Shown in pieces: positions 58,406 through 64,000 of a DNA stretch of 64,000 nt. The translations under genes and the position numbers were made by a program. Within the stretch, counting starts at the first letter, position 1. Every line of letters starts with the position of its first letter. The DNA is taken from contig NC_080575.1 of the NCBI RefSeq assembly GCF_029962835.1, positions 55,775,493-55,839,492 of the forward strand, written 5' to 3'. The notes under the pieces were generated by a model. It was not told the DNA's origin, did not search any database, and was given only the letters and a program-made list of their open reading frames with translations. The DNA is from Magnolia sinica. Lineage: Eukaryota > Streptophyta > Magnoliopsida > Magnoliales > Magnoliaceae.

Positions 58406-59503
58406 GTTTAGATTTAGTCTACGTTATGGTTGCCTAGCGGTTTTTGCATTATCCTCAAGATATATGCAGTGAGTATAAATCGAGGGATTAATTCCCTTGA
58501 GGTCCGCTATCGTCCATCCCAGGGCTCCTTTATGCTCAATGAGAGTAGATATGAGCATACTCTCCTGTTCTTTCTCTAGGTGGGCAGAGATCACCACCGG
58601 GTATGTCTCATCTTGACCTAAATAGGCATATTTCAAATCAGAGGGCAAAGGTTTTAGGTCAAGCTTCGACGGCTTGAGGTTAGACGGTAGAGGCACTACA
58701 TCGGTTTATGACAATTCTTCAAATTGTGGCCTCCACCGGTTAACTTCAAGTACCGGTGCAGTATCAAGTAGGGCGCACGTCTCCCTAATCATGTCATCAT
58801 CAGAATCATGGGAGTGGGCCTGACACATCTCTAGATGGTCGGAGGATAAGGTTAGAGGTGTCGTATCTTCCACGAAAGAATCAATCATGTTAATGTCGTG
58901 GAAATCGTCATCATCCTCTAAGTTTCTGCCGTTATTGAAAAAGATGTTTGACTCCAATGTCATATTCCCAAAAGACATAGTCATGACACCATTCCTGCAA
59001 TTAATAATTGCATTTGAAGTGGCAAGGAATGGGCGGCCAAGAATGACGGGGATCTGAGTGCTTATGTTATTGATGGGTTCGGTGTCCAGGATGATAAAAT
59101 CTACAGGGTAGTAAAATCTATCAACTTGGACCAACACATCCTCAATTATCCCTCTTGGTACACGAACAGAGCGATCAACAAGTTGTAGTGTGGTTAGGGT
59201 GGGTTTTAATTCACCCAAACCTAACTATTTGTATACCGAGTAGGGAATCAGATTGACGCTCACTCCTAAGTCAAGAAGTGCATGATCAATTCGATGGTTC
59301 CCGATTACACATGATATGGTTGGGCTACCGGGATCTTTGAATTTTTGTGGCACGTCTTGCTTTAGGATGTCACTCACTTTCTCAGTCAAGAAAATTTTCT
59401 TTTGAATACTTTGCCGTCTTTTGGTCGTGCATAAGTCTTTCAGAAATTTGGCATATGAAGGAATCTGTTTCATGACATCAAGTAAAGGAATGTTGACTTT
59501 CAC
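58406..59503 (-). pseudogene. Protease and protease-RT linker of the Athila-like element, disrupted
   Basis: It opens with KVNIPLLDVMKQIPSYAKF near 59500. The protease-like motif LLDLGVSVNLIPYSVY lies near 59265 (this lineage often has D-L-G in place of D-T/S-G), and PVILGRPFLAT near 59055 is the second protease block. The linker contains SNLKPSKLDLKPLPSDLKYA near 58670, common in Athila pol. Stops are TAG near 59225, TAA near 58706 and TAA near 58424. They lie in one frame. Confidence 0.85.
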
Positions 59504-61171
59504 TTATTTTAACACCTCTAGGATATCCTGAGAGTTAGAGAGAGGTTTTGGTGAAACCAACCGTTGGGGGAACGGAGCAACTGGCTTCTCTAGAGGTTCC
59601 GGTTCTAATTTTTGTGGGGCATCACTAGATCCATCATTGTTGTCCTCTTCTGGTTCTTGAGGCTTTTCGGGCCTAACCGGAAGAGTTTTATCAATGATCT
59701 TTCCACTCCTAAGAGTGGTGATGGATTTAGCGTGCCCTATCTGATTTGAAGAGCTGAGATCACTAATCTCGTACTACGGTTTAGGATTGGGGAGAGGTTG
59801 TGTAGGAAGCATCCCCTTTTCTATAACCGTCATACGAGAATCTATCTTTTGCATAAAATCTGTAATTCCCCGCATTGCCTGAGCCAACTCTTGTATGGAA
59901 TTTTGAACGGGTTCCTCTTGAGGTTTCACTTGATTTGAATTTTGAATGAAGAAACCTTGAGGAGTAGCCATTTGTCCATTCCTCTAACTAAAGTTTGGAT
60001 GATTTTTCCAACCAGGATTGTACGTATTGGAGTTAGGTCCAGTAAAAGGTCTTTGATAGTTGTTTACGGCATTGGCTTGTTCATTCAACACTCCTCGAAA
60101 GGCGGGTATTGTAGGACAATTTTTAGTTGTATGAATGTTGCAATCACAGATGCCGCAAACAATTTCATTAACCTTATCCTTCTTTCCTTCCATGGCCTCA
60201 ACTTTCCTTATGAGCATAGTCACTTTACACTTGAGAGCATCCTCTTCTTTCAAGAGATATAATCCACCTTTCTCCCTTAATTGAGTCGGCCTAGACGTGG
60301 TGTTTGACTTTGGGTAATAGTCCCATGATTGTGTTTTTTCAGCAAGACTATCGAGGTAATCCCATACCTCGTCAACATCTTTATTAATGAACTCTCCATT
60401 ACACATTGTCTCGACCATTTGGCGCATGGAAGATGTCAGTCCATTATAGAAAAAATTTGTAATGCGCCACGTTTTAAATCCGTGTTGTGGGCATGAACTG
60501 ACCAAATCTTTGAACCTTTCCCAACATTGGAAGAATGTTTCATCTTCCTTTTGGGCAAAGTTCATGATTGCTTTGCTGAAGGTAATCGTTTTATGATGTG
60601 GGAAGAATTTTTTTATGAATTCCCTCTGCATGTCGTTCCATGTGCCAATGGATCTAGGATGCAGTGAATGTAACCACGTCTTAGCTTTCTCTTTTAAGGA
60701 AAAAGAAAAGAGTTTCAGCCTGATTGTATCCTCAGATACATTAGGAAAACATAATGTAGTTATAATCTCATCGAACTCTTTCAAATGTAAATATGGACTC
60801 TCTGATTCAAGTCCATGGAATTTGGGAAGGAGTTGGATAACTCCTGGCTTGATGTCCATTTGTCCTATGTTTTCAGGAAAAATCATGCATGAGGGCGTAC
60901 TCACTCCCGCCGGTTGTAGATAATCTCGTAAAGTACGAGGCAGGGGTGCCTGATGCACCTCATTCTCATCTTGGGTATCCTCCACCCTGGGTGGAAGTAA
61001 AGAAGGTTGGTCTTCAGCCATAACTTCAATTAACTCAGGGGATTTCAAGTGGTGTCTAGTCCTGTGATGGATAGTCAACCCCTCAACCAATCCTCCTTCA
61101 GTCAAGAGACGTTGAGTGTTGTCACGGGCCCACTTGGGCATGAAACACTCGTAGCCCTCAATTAAATTCAA
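59504..61171 (-). pseudogene. Gag of the Athila-like element, nearly complete
   Basis: Starts at ATG 61171 (MNLIEGYECFMPKWARDN) and runs 395 codons to TAG at 59984, the best-preserved frame in this element. Gag core: VIQLLPKFHGLESESPYLHL near 60830, LFSFSLKEKAKTWLHSL near 60705, FFPHHKTI near 60600 and CWERFKDL near 60510. A zinc knuckle CGICDCNIHTTKNC (CX2CX4HX4C) lies near 60140. After the TAG the frame continues with MATPQGFFIQNSN near 59970, another TAG at 59774 and the TLRSGK signature near 59705. A TAA near 59504 precedes the protease. Gag would bind and package element RNA. Confidence 0.88.
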
Positions 61172-61913
61172 AACCTAATCCTAAGAAAGGGAAAGAAAAT
61201 CTAGAAAGAAAGAGAGAGTTGGAAAGAAATTACCAAATTGGAGTCCCTAAGTTAAAAACCTGCAAAATAAAACAAAATAAGTTAGATTCTAAAAAGAGAA
61301 GAACAATCCTTTAAAAGAAAGATAGCAGTAAACTGATTTCTAAAAGAAGGAATTCCTAAAAGAAAGTGGAAATTTCTAAAATAAATTTGGAAAGTCCTAA
61401 ACTAGAAAGTAAATTACTAAAAGAGAACTGAAAAATAGAAAGTAGGGAAGGAGCTTACCGAATTAGAAATTTCTATCTTAAAGGCCTACAAAATAGGAAG
61501 GTTAGTTTCTGAACAAAAATTCTAAAAATAAATTAGGAAACAAAATTAGATTCTAAAAGAGTTAAAATTAGAAAGTTACTAAAAATAAAAATAGAAAGTT
61601 AATTCCTAAAAAGGGAAATACTAACCTAGTTTCTAAAAACAAAAGAGGAAAATTTCCAAAAATAAACTATTTCCTACAAATAGGAAAATACTAGAATTAG
61701 AAGATTTCTAAAATTTAAACCCTAATTTTAAAAGTGGAAAAAGTAGAGAAATTAGGAAGGAATTACCAATTTAGGAACTTATGTCAGGATCCTACAAAAC
61801 ATGGAAACAAGTTAGTTCTAGAAATCAATTAAAAACCTAAAACTAAAGTTAGTCAAATTCTAATATTAAACTAATTCTAAACCTAATTAATTTCAGAGAA
61901 TCGCAACCGTCAG
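61172..61913 (-). other. A-rich leader of the Athila-like element
   Basis: About 740 bp between gag and the primer-binding site, with many irregular repeats of AATTTCTAAAA on the plus strand and no coding frame. Such leaders are common in this lineage. Confidence 0.65.
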
Positions 61914-61931
61914 TCCCCGGCAACGGCGCCA
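61914..61931 (-). other. Primer-binding site, tRNA-Asp type
   Basis: Minus strand TGGCGCCGTTGCCGGGGA, the standard Athila primer site, six bases from the LTR end at 61938. Confidence 0.93.
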
Positions 61932-61937
61932 AAAACT

Positions 61938-64000
61938 TGTTCACTCCCCAAGTATAGGGTTGTGATGTAGTAATAAACTCGGTAAGACCGAGGTCGAATC
62001 CACAGGGACTGAAACTTGTACGTGATCTGAAACAACTAGATATAGAACTAGCAAAAAGATGTAATCTAAATCCAATGTAAATTGATGAATAATGGTGAGA
62101 GATTAATCTAAACTTAAGGAATTCAGAGGAAGGGAAACTAGGGATTCAGAGGATCCACTTGTAGAGATCAGGGAGATCTTATGCCATCATCATGTAAACT
62201 AAACTGAACTTCTTTTAATATAGTTTTTAAAGAGATGAAAATTATATGAATTAGAATGGATTCCATCATCAATCCATGCCTAGGAGGCAAAGCAAACAAC
62301 AGAATTAAACTAATTACCAACCAGTCAACAATGTATGAAAGTTAGGAAGGGTATCATCATCCGACCATGCCCAGGAGACGATGGTGAACAACAGGGCTTC
62401 CTGACGTCATATACATCAAAAGGGAAAAGGAGATATTCAAGGCCATTGCAGATCCATTGTAATTTCAGTCACAACAGACCATTAAAGACAAAAAAAAATA
62501 TTCCTTTAATTAAACTAAAAACAACATCAGTTCAGTTTAAACAAAAAAAAAAGCATAAGTAAAAAGCTCCCATCAGGCTACAAGCTTCACCTCTTAGTCC
62601 CAGCTAAGAGGTTTAGCCCGTCATGATGTGGCTAACCCTTAAACAAAGATAAAAAGGAAAAAAAAAACCTTTTACTCTCTATCTCTTTCCCTGCTCCAGA
62701 TCCAAGCTCAAGTCCAAAGCCTCTCTCCCAGCAAAAGTCCCTCCAGTCGTCCTAAAAAAATGAGCCAAGCCATGTTCCAACTGCCCTCTTCCTTCTTTCT
62801 CCTTTTTTCCCTCCTCCACAGCTGGCCGTCCCTCTCCTTTATACATCCAGGGCTGGTGGAGGGCTGGAGTCCGCAGACGAGTCAGCTGCGGAAGCTCTCT
62901 TTACGCACAACAGTCCGCAGGCGAGTCGGCTGCGTGAATAAACCTTACGCAGTCAAATTCGGAGCCTCCCACTCCCATTTTCCTTGCATTCTGTCCGTAA
63001 AATTGACGTCCCTTGGGACGTTGTTGAATGAGCTACATGATGGATGGATTAGATCTTCTATCCGATCGCCCCCAAGAGCACACAACCTGCCGCAAAAATC
63101 GGACAGCTTCCGGCTGCGAAATAGGGTGCGTAACGCTCTTACGCTGTACTGATGGTGGGGCCCACATCACTTTTGTTTTGAGAAATCCATGCCGTCCACT
63201 GCATTCTGCTCGAAAAACCAGGCGGGAATCACTATTTTTGGATCAAAATCGGTGTGGTCCATGGATGCTTTCATTCAGCCGTCCGTCCCACGTTTGGGCA
63301 GTATTCTCCTATGTATGTGAGCATAGATCAGGCAAAACCTTATATGTATGGTCGGTTTGACCCTCCGAAACAAATGGACGGTCCCGATCATCTTGCTGGT
63401 GGCCCATACTTAGATGGCCGACGGACAGTTCGTCCGTCTGTTGTAAACAGAGGCAGGCTCTGTTGCGTTGCGGGCGGGACTTGCGGTCAAACGCAAGTTG
63501 GACTTGTTTGCTTTGCTCGGTGCACTGCGAGTGCACAGCCCATGTGCACTCCCAAGTACGCACGGTGGGTCCCAGCTTGATGCATGTGAGAAATCCGCTC
63601 TGACCATCTGTATTCTCATCTCATTTAATGCGTTGACACCAATTTTGAAACCTATCCAGATAGCAGGTGGGCCCCAAATCACTGATTTATGAGCTGATCT
63701 GTCCGATGGGTCACTTCTAAAGGGATCCAATGGTTGAAATTTGATGTGTACGGTTCATTTATGGTCCTCAGGCCACGTATGGAGTTTCGAATTGATCAGA
63801 TGGTGGGAACCCTATGATCTTACATTCTGGACACTTTTCAGGCCACTTGAGCTTCAATTTCTCAATTTTCTTGGATCCCTGGCGTGCAAATCTGTCGATC
63901 TTGGTCTCCTAGGGTCCGTTGCTTGCCTTAGTGGCTTCAGACCGTTAAATCCATACTTTTAGTACCCTTTCCCAATCCAGGCTCATGAATACGCCCTGCA
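61938..64000 (-). repeat. 5' LTR of the Athila-like element, cut by the window end
   Basis: Matches 52242-54304 along its length. The last 96 bp of the LTR (equivalent to 54305-54400) should lie past 64000. Confidence 0.88.
62837..62843 (-). promoter_or_regulatory. TATA box of the Athila-like 5' LTR promoter
   Basis: Minus strand TATAAAG, identical in context to 53141-53147. Likely promoter of this element. Confidence 0.55.

Larger units (their letters stand above)
52242..64000 (-). mobile_element. Athila-like Ty3/gypsy element, runs past the window end
   Basis: A minus-strand element with LTR edges at 52242 and 54400 (3' LTR) and from 61938 (5' LTR, cut by the window). The interior has a tRNA-Asp primer-binding site, gag, a TLRSGK motif, protease, reverse transcriptase, RNase H and integrase. 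This order and the primer site are those of the Athila lineage. It inserted in the telomere-like minisatellite. From the left LTR length I expect its right edge near 64096. Confidence 0.88.

Overview
This window is plant nuclear DNA made almost entirely of nested and decayed transposable elements. I found no host protein gene, rRNA or tRNA. The plant assignment rests on plant-type LTR retrotransposons with initiator-Met or tRNA-Asp primer sites, a CACTA-type transposon end and telomere-like TTTAGG repeats. Abundant GTGGGCCCACC-style LTR sequence makes me think of a large-genome angiosperm, possibly a magnoliid, but that guess is weak.

Layout. Positions 1-10203 are a head-to-tail array on the minus strand: LTR tail, 393-bp interior, 5.2-kb LTR, 392-bp interior, truncated LTR. 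The interiors carry only a primer-binding site, a relic of a chromodomain 3' end and a polypurine tract, so this is a non-autonomous derivative of a Ty3/gypsy chromovirus (Tekay/Del-like) whose LTRs dwarf its interior. Positions 10204-17459 are the 3' part of a plus-strand relative (RT, RNase H, integrase, chromodomain, 3' LTR). Positions 17460-22573 hold two more LTR pieces in opposite orientations. Positions 22574-26605 are the 3' end of a Sirevirus-like Ty1/copia element with an env-position 'plant transposon protein' ORF, two polypurine tracts and a 3' LTR. Positions 26606-33847 are old LTR-like debris, including a candidate Tat/Ogre primer site near 29582.

At 33848 a CACTA-type terminus begins, followed by seven ~110-bp subterminal repeats and a 3.6-kb telomere-like minisatellite (35215-38774). 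Two retrotransposons sit in that minisatellite, both on the minus strand. The first is a complete 13.25-kb Tekay-like element (38780-52030) with 3.09-kb LTRs, a TTTAA target duplication, an extra ORF ahead of gag, and a gag-pol carrying about eleven premature stops and two frameshifts. The second is an Athila-like element (52242 to beyond 64000) with a tRNA-Asp primer site, 2.16-kb LTRs and a degraded gag-pol.

Nothing here works as a host pathway. The points of biological interest are the giant-LTR non-autonomous tandem array, the same accessory domain in a gypsy and a copia element, the methylation-type pattern of stop codons, and the telomere-like higher-order satellite acting as an insertion site. 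I did not find a convincing new defence or metabolic system.
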